A stretch of 64,000 bases of DNA from Promicromonospora sp. MEB111 (GCF_030209445.1 NZ_JARVSD010000014.1:248001-312000), one strand, 5' to 3'; positions 35,184-43,963 are shown, counted from the stretch's first letter. A program made the numbers and translations. The notes: generated from the letters alone by a model not told the origin.

Positions 35184-36227
35184 GTGGGAACAGACATCAG
35201 GGTGCACGAGGTGTACGCCGGACGAGTGCTGCAGGGTGCCGGGGCGCGAGCCCTCGTGCCGGACGAGATCGAACGGCTCGGGGCGCAGCGGGTGCTGGTG
35301 GTGGCGGCGCCGTCGTCGGCCGAGGTGGCGCAGGACCTGGCCACGAACCTGGGGGAGCGGCATGCCGCGACCTTCGGGCGCCCGGCCCAGCACACCCCCG
35401 TCGAGGTGACCGCCGAGGCGCTCGCCGTGGCCCGGGAGGTGCGCGCCGACGCGCTCGTGGCGATCGGCGGCGGCTCGGCGATCGGGCTCTCCAAGGCGCT
35501 CGCGATCCGGACCGGCATGCCGCAGGTCGCCGTGCCCACCACCTACGCCGGCTCGGAGGCCACACCCGTGCTCGGGGAGACCGAGAACGGCGTCAAGACG
35601 ACGCGGCGCGACCCCGCCTTCGCGCCCGGCACCGTGGTGTACGACCCCGAGCTCACGCTGTCGATGCCCCACGGGCTGACGCTGACCTCGGCCCTCAACG
35701 CGCTGGCCCATGCCGTCGAGGCGCTGTGGGACACCGGCGCGAGCGCGGCGACCCGCGCGTACGGGGTCGAGGCCGCGGACGGCATCCTGTCCGCGCTCCC
35801 CGTGGTGCTGGACCGGCTGTCCGACGTCGACGCGCGGGGCCGGCTCCAGGAGGCGGCGTGGCTCGCGGGCGCATGCCTGGCGCAGGCGCGGATGGGGCTG
35901 CACCACCAGCTCGCGCACGTGCTCGGCGGCACCTACGGCCTGCCGCACGCGGAGCTGCACGCCCTGCTGCTGCCGCACGTCATGCGGTTCGACCTGGCTG
36001 CCGCCCCCGACGCGGCCGCGCGCCTGACGCGCGTCGCGAACGGCGACCCCGCCGCCGCGGTCGCGGCGCTCGCGGCCCGGCACGACGGCCCGACGACGCT
36101 CGGTGCGCTCGGCCTGCCCCGCACCGCGCTGCGCGAGGCGGCCGAGCGGGTGGCAGCCGAGCCCTACCCGAACCCGCGCCAGGTGACCGCCGACGCGGTG
36201 GAGGAGCTGCTGCTCGCCGCGTGGTGA
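35184..36227 (+). CDS. Maleylacetate reductase (iron-containing alcohol dehydrogenase superfamily)
   Basis: 347 residues. The layout follows maleylacetate reductases: VLQGAGARALVPDEIERLGA, ADALVAIGGGSAIGLSKALA, VPTTYAGSEATPVLGETENG and VYDPELTLSMP. The metal-site histidines are in NALAHAVEAL, GLHHQLAHVLGGTYGLPHAE. It reduces maleylacetate to 3-oxoadipate with NAD(P)H in hydroxyquinol or chlorocatechol pathways. No ring-cleavage dioxygenase is seen in the window. The GTG at 35184 follows a TAnnnT box; a frame extends to 35145. Confidence 0.9.
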   Translation: MGTDIRVHEVYAGRVLQGAGARALVPDEIERLGAQRVLVVAAPSSAEVAQDLATNLGERHAATFGRPAQHTPVEVTAEALAVAREVRADALVAIGGGSAIGLSKALAIRTGMPQVAVPTTYAGSEATPVLGETENGVKTTRRDPAFAPGTVVYDPELTLSMPHGLTLTSALNALAHAVEALWDTGASAATRAYGVEAADGILSALPVVLDRLSDVDARGRLQEAAWLAGACLAQARMGLHHQLAHVLGGTYGLPHAELHALLLPHVMRFDLAAAPDAAARLTRVANGDPAAAVAALAARHDGPTTLGALGLPRTALREAAERVAAEPYPNPRQVTADAVEELLLAAW

Positions 36228-36230
36228 GGG

Positions 36231-36908
36231 TCAGCCGGCCGTCCTGCGGCCCAGGAGGTGTGCCTGCGGAAACCCCCGCGCCGGGTCCTCTCCCGGCGCG
36301 ATCACCAGGCGGGCGACCTCGCTCACGCCCGTCCGTCGCAGCAGGCCGACGACGTGGTCGGGGCAGTACCGCCAGGCGGGCGACACCTTGTGGTCGAAGG
36401 GTTCCGCCGCCGCGTCCGTGGCGTCGAGCGCCTGGAACGACAGCAGGAGGTACCCGCCCGGGGCCAGGACGCGGCTCAGCTCGGCGAGCGTCGCCGGGAG
36501 CACGTCCGGCGGCGTGTGGATGACGGAGTAGTTCGCCACCACCCCGGCGAGGCTGCCCGCCTCGATGCCGAGCGCGCCGAGGTCGCCCATGTCGCCGACG
36601 TCGAACCGCACGCCCGGGTTGGCCTCGCGGGCGGCCGACACGAGCCGTGGCGACAGGTCGACGCCGAACGCGTCGACACCTCGGTCCCGGAGGAAGGCGG
36701 TCACGTGCCCGGGCCCGCAGCCGACGTCGGCCACCTGCCCGACGCCCGCCTGCCCGTCGCCCACCTGCCCGATCAGGTCGGCGAACGCCTGGATCATGAC
36801 GTGGTTCAGGGGCTGGCCGGCGAACGCCTCGCCGATGAACGCGGTGTAGGCCTCGGCCTTGTCGTCGTAGTCGTCACGGACGGTCGCGAGCTGCTTGGAG
36901 GACGTCAC
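36231..36908 (-). CDS. Class I SAM-dependent methyltransferase
   Basis: 225 residues. SAM motif I is QVADVGCGPGHVTAFLRDRG, followed by VDLSPRLVSAAREANPGVRF, VVANYSVIHTPPDVLPATLA and APGGYLLLSFQA. The fold is the small Methyltransf_11/25 type; substrate unknown. It starts at GTG 36908 and converges with maleylacetate reductase four bases away. Confidence 0.85.
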   Translation of the reverse strand: MTSSKQLATVRDDYDDKAEAYTAFIGEAFAGQPLNHVMIQAFADLIGQVGDGQAGVGQVADVGCGPGHVTAFLRDRGVDAFGVDLSPRLVSAAREANPGVRFDVGDMGDLGALGIEAGSLAGVVANYSVIHTPPDVLPATLAELSRVLAPGGYLLLSFQALDATDAAAEPFDHKVSPAWRYCPDHVVGLLRRTGVSEVARLVIAPGEDPARGFPQAHLLGRRTAG

Positions 36909-37020
36909 GCGGCGCAGCCTAGACGACGTCGTGACGCCACCGGTGTCGCGGCAGCCGGCGTCCCTTGAGCAACTGACTCTCGTTCAGGAATATGTCCACT
37001 TCATGCCGGACCATGGTTCA

Positions 37021-37049
37021 GTTTCACCCCCAATATCACAGGGTGAAAC
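37021..37049. promoter_or_regulatory. Inverted repeat upstream of the small peptide gene
   Basis: GTTTCACCC (37021-37029) and GGGTGAAAC (37041-37049) are perfect 9-bp arms around 11 bases. It is ~35 bp upstream of the -35 element at 37084. It may be an operator or activator site. Confidence 0.55.
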
Positions 37050-37083
37050 AGGGCGCGCATTAAAGCCGAATATCCATTTCCCG

Positions 37084-37112
37084 TTGCAGAGTCCGGGTCG
37101 TGTGCTTAATGT
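37084..37112 (+). promoter_or_regulatory. Sigma70-type promoter of the small peptide gene
   Basis: TTGCAG (37084-37089), 17-bp spacer, TAATGT (37107-37112). This is the best housekeeping promoter match in the window and it lies in a markedly AT-richer stretch. Transcription would begin near 37119, giving a ~65-base leader before the ATG at 37185. Confidence 0.7.
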
Positions 37113-37184
37113 ATGGAACGCGAACACTGTTCCGCTCGCAGGTGATCATCCTGTGATTCCCGTTTTCCGGAAGGAAAAAGCACC

Positions 37185-37268
37185 ATGTCTGTTGTTGACA
37201 TCGTCTCGACCCTGCTCGACTCCCTCGGCATCACCCTGGCGCAGATCCGCGTCCTTCTGGGTCTCTGA
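37185..37268 (+). CDS. 27-residue hydrophobic peptide gene (possible small RNA with peptide)
   Basis: The ATG at 37185 has GGAAGGA 9 bases upstream. The product starts MSVVDIVSTLLDSLGITL and ends VLLGL. It has 14 Ile, Leu or Val residues of 27, two Asp and one Arg, with spacing that would give an amphipathic helix. No known family is recognised. It has its own promoter and a strong terminator with a T run, so it is a complete unit of about 240 bases. It could be a secreted or membrane-active peptide, a toxin of a type I system, a signal peptide, or the unit could act mainly as RNA. The function is not known. Confidence 0.6.
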   Translation: MSVVDIVSTLLDSLGITLAQIRVLLGL

Positions 37269-37277
37269 GCAGGGAAT

Positions 37278-37295
37278 ACGCCGCCATAGCGGCGT
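37278..37295 (+). other. Hairpin in the 3' part of the small peptide transcript
   Basis: ACGCCGC (37278-37284) and GCGGCGT (37289-37295) enclose CATA. It lies 10 bases after the peptide stop codon and before the terminator. Confidence 0.6.
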
Positions 37296-37316
37296 GAGCA
37301 ACATCCCCAGCCACAG

Positions 37317-37360
37317 CGAACGCCCCCTGCGTATTCAACGCAGGGGGCGTTCGTTCTTTT
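37317..37360. terminator. Strong intrinsic terminator
   Basis: 16-bp perfect arms (CGAACGCCCCCTGCGT at 37317-37332; complement at 37338-37353) with a 5-base loop, followed by TTCTTTT. It closes the small peptide unit and faces the convergent TetR gene. It is the clearest hairpin-plus-T-tract terminator in the window. Confidence 0.9.
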
Positions 37361-37481
37361 GCGCTGGCGCAGACATTGTTGCCTCCACGCAAACTGAGTT
37401 GACGACACCGGGCATTTCAGCTGTCAGCGGCAATTCGCCACCCGGTATTGACGCTCCGTCAGTGTGTGGAGGCGCCGGGCC

Positions 37482-38129
37482 TCAGCGCGACATCTTTGTC
37501 AGCGCCGGCTTCTTCTCCATGTTGTGCAGGCCGTTCCAGGCCAGGTTCACCAGGTGCGCCGCCACCTCGGTCTTCCTGGGGCTGCGTGCGTCCAGCCAGT
37601 ACTGGCCCGTGAGTGCGATCATCCCGACCAGCATCTGCGCGTAGAGCGGGGCTGCCTTGGTGTCCAGCCCGTTCTCCCGGAACTGCGGTTCCAGGATCGC
37701 TTCGACCTGGGTGGCGACGTCGCCGATCAGGCTGGAGAACGTGCCGGTCGCCTGGGCCACGGGGGAGTCGCGCACGAGGATCCGGAAACCGTCCTCGGAG
37801 GACTCGATGTAGTCCAGGAGGGCGAGCGCCGTCCGCTCCAGCAGCACCTTCGGGTGGCCGCCGGAGCCGAGCGCCCCGGTCAGGGCGTGGGTCAGGGCCT
37901 GGACCTCACGGTCCACGACCACGGCGTAGATGCCCTCCTTGCCGCCGAAGTGCTCGTAGACCACGGGCTTGGAGACCTCGGCCCGGGCCGCGATCTCCTC
38001 CACGCTCGTGCCCTCGAAGCCCTTCTGGGCGAACAGGCCGCGGCTCACCGTGAGCAGCTGCTCACGCCGCTGGCTGGCCGTCATGCGAGGTCGATGGGTA
38101 CGTCGGTTTTCGGCGGCCATGGGGTTCAT
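37482..38129 (-). CDS. TetR/AcrR family transcriptional regulator
   Basis: 215 residues from ATG 38129 (ATG 38120 also possible). The HTH is in RREQLLTVSRGLFAQKGFEG, TSVEEIAARAEVSKPVVYEH and FGGKEGIYAVVV. The C-terminal half (ESSEDGFRILVRDSPVAQAT, MLVGMIALTGQYWLDARSPR) is of the TetR_C type common in actinobacterial membrane-lipid regulators. It converges with the small peptide unit. A frame extends upstream to 38267 but lacks support. Confidence 0.87.
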   Translation of the reverse strand: MNPMAAENRRTHRPRMTASQRREQLLTVSRGLFAQKGFEGTSVEEIAARAEVSKPVVYEHFGGKEGIYAVVVDREVQALTHALTGALGSGGHPKVLLERTALALLDYIESSEDGFRILVRDSPVAQATGTFSSLIGDVATQVEAILEPQFRENGLDTKAAPLYAQMLVGMIALTGQYWLDARSPRKTEVAAHLVNLAWNGLHNMEKKPALTKMSR

Positions 38130-38306
38130 TGTGCCCGAGTGCCGGTTCGGGGCGTGTCCCGGCCGGGGCGGCCCGTGCCGCGGATGTGGCTGACGACTCG
38201 ACCGGTCCGGCATGGGGCATGCCCCGGGACCTGGCAGACTGTTCACGGACGTGCGACGGTGGCACACGCCCGCCTCGGGTCACGACGGAGCCTCCCGCGC
38301 GCCCGG

Positions 38307-38381
38307 TCCGCCTTGGTGTAATCGGCAGCACAGAGGTTTTTGGTGCCTTTAGTCCAGGTTCGAATCCTGGGGGCGGAGCCA
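38307..38381 (+). tRNA. tRNA-Gln (anticodon TTG)
   Basis: 75 bases including an encoded CCA end. The acceptor arms TCCGCCT and GGGCGGA pair; the T arm is CCAGG-TTCGAAT-CCTGG. The anticodon loop TTTTGGT places TTG at 34-36, giving Gln (CAA). It lies just upstream of glmU. Confidence 0.93.
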
Positions 38382-38415
38382 TCCGGATCTGACGAACCCA
38401 CCGATCGGAGCACTC

Positions 38416-40038
38416 GTGACCGAGACACCTCAGCCGGCAGCAGTCATCGTTCTTGCCGCCGGCCAGGGCACCCGTATGAAGTCAGCGCTGCCGAAGATCC
38501 TGCACCCGCTCGGCGGCAAGCCGATGGTGGGGCACGCGCTGGCCGCGGCTCGCGAGCTCGAGCCCGCGCAGGTCGCCGTGGTGGTCCGGCACGAGCGCGA
38601 CCTTGTCGCCGAGGCCGTCGCGCAGCTCGACCCCGGCGCGATCCTCGTGGACCAGGACGACATCCCCGGCACCGGCCGTGCCGTGCAGTGCGCCCTGGCG
38701 GCGCTCGACGCCAAGGCCCAGGCCGCGGCGGCCGCGGCGGGGCTCGCCGACGGCGAGGTCGTGGGCGAAGGTATCGAGGGGCCGGTCGTCGTCGTGGCGG
38801 GCGACGTCCCGCTGCTCGACGGCGCCACCCTCGGCCAGCTCCTCGCCGCGCACCACGCTGACGGCAACGCCGTCACCATCCTGACCACCGAGGTCGCCGA
38901 CGCGACCGGCTACGGCCGGATCGTCCGCGAGAAGGACACGGGCGACGTGCTCGAGATCGTCGAGCACAAGGACGCGAGCGCGGACCAGCTCGGGATCCTG
39001 GAGATCAACTCGTCGGTGTACGTGTTCGACGCCGTCACCCTGCGCCGCGGGCTGAACGGGCTGGACAGCAAGAACGCGCAGGGCGAGGTCTACCTGACCG
39101 ACGTCGTCGCGTTCGCCCGCTCCGAGGGCCTGCACGTGCGGGCGCTGCTCGCCGACGACCCGATGCTGGTCGAGGGCGTGAACGACCGCGTGGCGCTCTC
39201 CGTCCTCGCCCGCGAGATGAACCGCCGCGTCGTCGAGGAGTGGCAGCGCGCGGGCGTGACGGTCCAGGACCCGGCCACCACGTGGATCGACGTCGACGTC
39301 GAGCTCGCCCCCGACGTCACGCTCCTGCCGAACACGCAGCTCAAGGGCGCCACCGTGGTCGCCACGGGCGCGACGATCGGCCCGGACACGACGCTGACCG
39401 ACGTCGAGGTGGGCGCGGGCGCCACGGTGGTCCGCACGCACGGGTCGCTCGCCGTCATCGGCGAGGGCGCCTCCGTGGGCCCGTTCGCCTACCTGCGCCC
39501 CGGCACGAAGCTGGGCCGCAAGGGCAAGATCGGTACCTTCGTCGAGACCAAGAACGCCGAGATCGGCGAGGGCAGCAAGGTGCCGCACCTCTCCTACGTC
39601 GGTGACGCCTCGATCGGCGAGCACACCAACATCGGCGCCGCGTCGGTGACCGTCAACTACGACGGCGTGCACAAGCACCGCACGGTGATCGGCTCGCACG
39701 CGCGCACCGGCGCGGACAACATGTTCGTCGCACCCGTGACCGTGGGTGACGGCGCGTACACGGCTGCCGGATCCGTGATCCGCCGGGACGTGCCCGCGGG
39801 CGCACTCGGGGTCACGGCCGGGCAGCAGCGCAACATCGAGGGCTGGGTCGGCCGTCGTCGGCCGGGCACGGCCGCGGCCGACGCCGCGGCGTCCGCCAGC
39901 GGGCCGGCCGGCCTCGGTGACCAGGCACAGCGACAGCTTGCCCAGCAGAATGCAGCAGGGGCCCCCACGGCCCCGCAGGCCGTACCGGCCGACCAGGCCC
40001 CTGTACCGGGGGCCGACGAGGAAGGAAAGTCGCACTGA
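38416..40038 (+). CDS. glmU: Bifunctional N-acetylglucosamine-1-phosphate uridylyltransferase / glucosamine-1-phosphate acetyltransferase
   Basis: 540 residues. The uridylyltransferase half opens with VIVLAAGQGTRMKSALPKIL and has VVAGDVPLLDG. The left-handed beta-helix half has AYLRPGTKLGRKGKIGTFVE, VNYDGVHKHRTVIGSHA and FVAPVTVGDGAYTAAGSVI. It makes UDP-GlcNAc for peptidoglycan and other glycans. A disordered Ala/Pro/Gln-rich tail of ~60 residues follows the hexapeptide domain. The GTG at 38416 has GGAG five bases upstream. It overlaps prs by one base (TGATG). Confidence 0.97.
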   Translation: MTETPQPAAVIVLAAGQGTRMKSALPKILHPLGGKPMVGHALAAARELEPAQVAVVVRHERDLVAEAVAQLDPGAILVDQDDIPGTGRAVQCALAALDAKAQAAAAAAGLADGEVVGEGIEGPVVVVAGDVPLLDGATLGQLLAAHHADGNAVTILTTEVADATGYGRIVREKDTGDVLEIVEHKDASADQLGILEINSSVYVFDAVTLRRGLNGLDSKNAQGEVYLTDVVAFARSEGLHVRALLADDPMLVEGVNDRVALSVLAREMNRRVVEEWQRAGVTVQDPATTWIDVDVELAPDVTLLPNTQLKGATVVATGATIGPDTTLTDVEVGAGATVVRTHGSLAVIGEGASVGPFAYLRPGTKLGRKGKIGTFVETKNAEIGEGSKVPHLSYVGDASIGEHTNIGAASVTVNYDGVHKHRTVIGSHARTGADNMFVAPVTVGDGAYTAAGSVIRRDVPAGALGVTAGQQRNIEGWVGRRRPGTAAADAAASASGPAGLGDQAQRQLAQQNAAGAPTAPQAVPADQAPVPGADEEGKSH

Positions 40039-41021
40039 TGTCCAGCACCGTTCCCGGACCCAACCGCCACCCGCTCGTCCTGGCGGCGGGCCGCGCACAT
40101 CCTGAGCTGGCGAAGAACGTCGCGAAGGAGCTGGGCATCGACCTCCTGGGCGTGTCCGCGTACGACTTCGCCAACAGCGAGACCTACGTCCGCTTCAGCG
40201 ACTCGGTGCGCGGCATGGACCTGTTCCTGCTCCAGTCCCACACGATGCCGGTCAACCAGTGGATCATGGAGCAGCTGCTCATGGTCGACGCCGCCAAGCG
40301 CGCCTCGGCGCACTCCGTCACCGTGGTCGCGCCCTTCTTCGGCTACGCCCGGCAGGACAAGAAGAGCCGCGGCCGCGAGCCCATCTCGGCCCGCCTCGTC
40401 GCGGACCTGTTCAAGACGGCGGGCGCGGACCGCCTGATGAGCGTGGACCTGCACACCGCGCAGATCCAGGGCTTCTTCGACGGGCCCGTGGACCACCTGT
40501 GGGCCATGCCGATCCTGGTCGACTACGTGCGCACCCGCGTGGACGTCGACAACGTGACCGTCGTGTCGCCCGACGCCGGCCGCATCCGCGTCGCGGAGAT
40601 CTGGGCCTCCAAGCTGGGCGGCGGCCCGCTGGCGTTCGTGCACAAGACGCGCGACGTCACGCGGCCCAACCAGTCCGTCGCCAACCGCGTGGTGGGCGAC
40701 GTCCAGGGCCGCGACTGCGTGCTGGTGGACGACCTGATCGACACCGGCGGCACCATCGCCGAGGCCGTCAAGGTGATCATGGCCGCGGGCGCCAAGTCCG
40801 TGACCGTCGCGGCGACGCACGGCGTGCTGTCCGGTCCGGCCAGGCAGCGGCTCACCGAGTGCGGGGCGCGTGAGGTCGTGGTCACCGATACCCTGCCGAT
40901 CGAGGAGGACCGCCGGTTCGAGACCCTCAAGGTGCTCTCGATCGCGCCGCTGCTGGCCTCCGCGATCAACGAGGTCCACTCCGACGGGTCCGTGACCTCG
41001 CTGTTCGACGGCAACTCCTGA
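40038..41021 (+). CDS. prs: Ribose-phosphate pyrophosphokinase
   Basis: 327 residues. Class I PRPP synthetase with VAPFFGYARQDKKSRGREPI, SVDLHTAQIQGFFDGPVDH and the PRPP loop CVLVDDLIDTGGTIAEA. It makes PRPP from ribose-5-phosphate and ATP for nucleotide, His and Trp synthesis. It is translationally coupled to glmU, the usual actinobacterial order. Confidence 0.97.
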   Translation: MSSTVPGPNRHPLVLAAGRAHPELAKNVAKELGIDLLGVSAYDFANSETYVRFSDSVRGMDLFLLQSHTMPVNQWIMEQLLMVDAAKRASAHSVTVVAPFFGYARQDKKSRGREPISARLVADLFKTAGADRLMSVDLHTAQIQGFFDGPVDHLWAMPILVDYVRTRVDVDNVTVVSPDAGRIRVAEIWASKLGGGPLAFVHKTRDVTRPNQSVANRVVGDVQGRDCVLVDDLIDTGGTIAEAVKVIMAAGAKSVTVAATHGVLSGPARQRLTECGAREVVVTDTLPIEEDRRFETLKVLSIAPLLASAINEVHSDGSVTSLFDGNS

Positions 41022-41099
41022 GCCGAGCGGCGGAGCCGGGCACTTGACTCGGACACGGTCAACGGAGGACCGTGTCTTGACATCGATCTGGGAGGGTCA

Positions 41100-42305
41100 G
41101 TGACCGTCACCGTCGTGGTCCCTACGTTCAACGAGGGACCCAACGTCGCCGCGCTCACGGAGCGGCTCTGCGCCGCCTTCGGGGTGCTGCCCGACGACGG
41201 TCGCCGCTCCGGCGTCCCGCAGGGACCCGAGGGCGGCCCGGCTCCGGTGGGGGCACCGGAGCTGGCCGAGATCCTCTTCGTCGACGACTCGACCGACGAC
41301 ACCCCCGACCGGATCCGCGAGGTGGCGGCCACCGCACCCGTCCCGGTGCGGCTGCTGCACCGCGACGCGCCGCAGGGCGGGCTGAGCGGCGCCGTCGTGG
41401 CCGGGCTGCGCACGGTGGACACCGAGTGGGCCGTGGTGATGGACGGCGACCTGCAGCACCCGCCGGAGCTGGTGCCCGCCCTCGTCACGCGCGGGCGGGA
41501 GTCGGGCCTCGACCTCGTGGTGGCGTCCCGGTACACGGGCGACGGCGACGCCGGGGGCCTGGACGGCTGGTGGCGGCACGGCGTCTCGATCGCGTCGGCC
41601 CTGCTGGCGCGCTCCATGTTTCCGGTCCGGCTGCGGAACGTGACCGACCCGCTCACCGGCTTCTTCGCCGCTCGGGTGGAGAGCCTGGACCTCGACGCCC
41701 TGCACCCGCGCGGCTTCAAGATCCTGCTCGAGCTGCTGGCGCGCAACACCCTCGCCGTGGGCGAGGAGCCGTTCGTGTTCGGCGAGCGGTACGCGGGGCA
41801 CTCCAAGGCGACCTTCAGGACGGGGCTGCGCTACCTGGAGCAGCTCGCGGCCCTGCGGTTCGGGCGGATGTCGCGGTTCGCGATCATCGGCGGCTTCGGG
41901 GCCGTGCTCAACGTGCTCATCCTGTGGCTCCTGACCGCGCTGAGCGTGCACTACGTGCAGGCGGCGGTGATCTCTGCCGTCGTCACCATCGTCATCAACT
42001 TCCTGCTGCAGGAGCGGCTTGTGTTCCGCGACCTGCGGAACGAGGGCCGCGGCGTCTGGTCGCGGTTCGCGCACTCGTTCGCGTTCAACGGCACCGAGGC
42101 GGCGATCCGGCTGCCCGTCCTGTGGTGGCTGGTCGAGCACACGGGCATGTGGCCCGTCCTGGTGCAGGCGGTGACGCTCGTCGTGGCGTTCCTGCTGCGG
42201 TTCGTGTTCCACGTCCAGGTGGTCTACAAGCCCCGGCGCACGCAGCCGGCGATCGGCGTCACACCGCCCCTCGGTGCGGATCGGGCTGACGAGCGGGTAC
42301 AGTAG
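41100..42305 (+). CDS. GT2 glycosyltransferase fused to a GtrA-like membrane domain (polyprenyl-phosphate mannosyl/glucosyl synthase type)
   Basis: 401 residues. Residues 1-250 are a GT2 domain: TVVVPTFNEGPNVAALTERL, FVDDSTDDTPDRI, VMDGDLQHPPELV and NVTDPLTGFFAARV. The DxD-like site is MDGD. Residues ~265-380 are a GtrA domain with four membrane segments (FAIIGGFGAVLNVLILWLLT, VVTIVINFLLQERLVFRDL). Such fusions load a sugar onto polyprenyl phosphate and flip or anchor it. It could supply the mannosyl donor for Pmt at 8902; that link is inferred. GTG start with GGGAGGG just upstream. Confidence 0.88.
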   Translation: MTVTVVVPTFNEGPNVAALTERLCAAFGVLPDDGRRSGVPQGPEGGPAPVGAPELAEILFVDDSTDDTPDRIREVAATAPVPVRLLHRDAPQGGLSGAVVAGLRTVDTEWAVVMDGDLQHPPELVPALVTRGRESGLDLVVASRYTGDGDAGGLDGWWRHGVSIASALLARSMFPVRLRNVTDPLTGFFAARVESLDLDALHPRGFKILLELLARNTLAVGEEPFVFGERYAGHSKATFRTGLRYLEQLAALRFGRMSRFAIIGGFGAVLNVLILWLLTALSVHYVQAAVISAVVTIVINFLLQERLVFRDLRNEGRGVWSRFAHSFAFNGTEAAIRLPVLWWLVEHTGMWPVLVQAVTLVVAFLLRFVFHVQVVYKPRRTQPAIGVTPPLGADRADERVQ

Positions 42306-42525
42306 TCAGGTTGCCTCGGCGAGGGACGCCTGACGGCCGCGGCGGGACTTGATCCCGCAAGCACTCGGCCGGCGTCCGTGATCGACTGGGCGGCCGTCGG
42401 CGGCCCCGGGCGGAGTACCCCTCCAGCACCTCGCCCCGCGTGCCCGCTCCGCGCCCGTCACGTGTCCCGCGCCGACGCAGCCGCCATCTTCGAGTTGCAC
42501 ACATATCTTCCAGGAGTGAATTCCC
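42306..42525 (+). promoter_or_regulatory. 220-bp leader/promoter region of rplY
   Basis: No gene is seen. TACAGT (42298-42303), overlapping the end of the previous gene, could be a -10 box, which would give a ~215-base GC-rich leader able to form several hairpins. AGGAG at 42512 serves the rplY ATG. Whether the leader regulates is unknown. Confidence 0.35.
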
Positions 42526-43137
42526 ATGGCCGAGATCAAGCTCGCCGCTGAGCCCCGCACCGAGTTCGGCAAGGGTGCGGCCCGCCGCATCCGCCGCGAC
42601 AACAAGATCCCCGCTGTCCTGTACGGGCACGGCACCGACCCGGTGCACGTGACCCTGCCGGGCCACGAGTCCATGCTGGCCCTGCGCCAGACCAACGTGC
42701 TGCTCTCCATCGAGCTGGACGGCAAGGGCCAGCTGGCCGTCGCCAAGGACATCCAGCGCGACCCGGTCCGCAACGTCATCGAGCACATCGACCTGCAGGT
42801 CGTGCGCGCCGGCGAGAAGATCACCGTCGACATCACCGTGAACATCGTGGGCGAGTCGGCTCCGGGCACCATCCACCTGGTCGAGGCGCAGACGCTGTCG
42901 GTCGAGGCCGAGGCCACGCACCTGCCCGAGTCGGTCGAGGTCTCGATCGAGGGCCTGGAGAACGGCGCGCAGGTCCACGCCGGCGAGGTCGCCCTCCCGT
43001 CCGGCTCCACGCTGCTCACCGACCCGGAGCACGTCGTCGTGCTGATCACCGAGCCGCGCGGCGAGGCCAGCCCGGACGAGGCCGAGGAGTCGGCGGAGTC
43101 CGCCGGGTCGGCCGCCGAGGCAGCCTCGGAGGGCTGA
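42526..43137 (+). CDS. rplY: 50S ribosomal protein L25 (Ctc type, long form)
   Basis: 203 residues. The N-terminal 5S-rRNA-binding domain (EPRTEFGKGAARRIRRDNKI, PAVLYGHGTDPVHV) is followed by the TL5/Ctc C-terminal domain (VRNVIEHIDLQVVRAGEKIT, LPESVEVSIEGLENGAQVHA). The tail is Ala/Glu/Ser-rich. It binds 5S rRNA in the large subunit and is often stress-related in Gram-positives. It is placed between prs and pth, as in other actinobacteria. Confidence 0.96.
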   Translation: MAEIKLAAEPRTEFGKGAARRIRRDNKIPAVLYGHGTDPVHVTLPGHESMLALRQTNVLLSIELDGKGQLAVAKDIQRDPVRNVIEHIDLQVVRAGEKITVDITVNIVGESAPGTIHLVEAQTLSVEAEATHLPESVEVSIEGLENGAQVHAGEVALPSGSTLLTDPEHVVVLITEPRGEASPDEAEESAESAGSAAEAASEG

Positions 43138-43196
43138 GCCCCTCCCGTGACCCGGAGCGTCCCGGCCTGAGCCGGACGCACCGGGTCGAGGCACGA

Positions 43197-43266
43197 CGGG
43201 CCGAGGTGGAACGTCCTGACGCGCGCACGAGAGGATCGTGCGCGGCGCGGGTTCCACCTCGGCCCG
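43197..43266. terminator. Composite hairpin after rplY
   Basis: Outer 16-bp perfect arms CGGGCCGAGGTGGAAC (43197-43212) and complement (43251-43266). An inner hairpin GCGCACGA/TCGTGCGC (43223-43230, 43236-43243) sits inside. It lies 60 bp past the rplY stop and 91 bp before pth. Confidence 0.75.
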
Positions 43267-43357
43267 ACCTGTCTCCGCCGTGCCGTCTCCACCGTGCAGT
43301 CTCCGGCACGGCGCGGCAGCCCCGCCCCCGTGAACGCCGTCGTGAAGGGAACATGAC

Positions 43358-43963
43358 ATGAGCGACCGGCCCTGGCTCGTCGTCGGGCTCGGCAACCCCG
43401 GACCCAAGTACGCCGGCAACCGGCACAACGTGGGGCAGATGGTGCTGGACCTGCTGGCCGAGCGCACCGGCGCGCGCTTCTCGAAGCACGCCCGGGCCCA
43501 GGCCGTCGTCGCGGAGGCGCGGCTCGGGGTGCTGCCCGGCGGGGCCCCCGGCCCCCGCGTGATCCTCGCGAAGCCGACCACGTACATGAACACCTCGGGC
43601 GGCCCGGTCAGCGCGCTCGCGAAGTACTACGACGTCGAGCCCGACCACGTGGTCATGGTGCACGACGAGGTGGACATCCCCTTCGACACCATCAAGCTCA
43701 AGGTCGGCGGTGGCGAGGGCGGCCACAACGGCCTGCGCGACACCACCAAGGCGCTCGGCACCAAGGAGTACCACCGGGTGCGCGTCGGCGTCGGCCGCCC
43801 GCCCGGCCGTATGGACACCGCCGACTACGTGCTGCGCGACTTCAGCGGCACGGAGAAGAAGGACCTGCCGATCCTGGTCGACGACGCCGCCGACGCCGTC
43901 GAGATGCTGCTCACCGAGGGCCTGCTGGCGGCCCAGGGCAAGTACCACGTCGCCAAGGCTTGA
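43358..43963 (+). CDS. pth: Peptidyl-tRNA hydrolase
   Basis: 201 residues. Pth motifs: [20 protein letters not shown] with the catalytic His, [31 protein letters not shown] and [11 protein letters not shown]. It frees tRNA from peptidyl-tRNA dropped by ribosomes. AAGGGA precedes the ATG. A TGTCAGA-type hairpin follows the gene. Confidence 0.97.
   Translation: MSDRPWLVVGLGNPGPKYAGNRHNVGQMVLDLLAERTGARFSKHARAQAVVAEARLGVLPGGAPGPRVILAKPTTYMNTSGGPVSALAKYYDVEPDHVVMVHDEVDIPFDTIKLKVGGGEGGHNGLRDTTKALGTKEYHRVRVGVGRPPGRMDTADYVLRDFSGTEKKDLPILVDDAADAVEMLLTEGLLAAQGKYHVAKA

Noticed and set aside
36271-36290. A possible attachment or integration site around the convergent gene ends near 36.2 kb
   Set aside because: No integrase, no duplicated tRNA end and no direct repeats were found; tRNA-Gln at 38307 also lacks a flanking partial copy in the window.
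37106-37408. A 100-codon minus-strand frame opposite the small peptide gene
   Set aside because: It runs through the terminator stem and the promoter of the plus-strand unit, has no ribosome site, and reads as Arg/Cys-rich sequence.
38062-38382. Frames across tRNA-Gln
   Set aside because: The tRNA folds fully with an encoded CCA end; the frames are chance readings through it.
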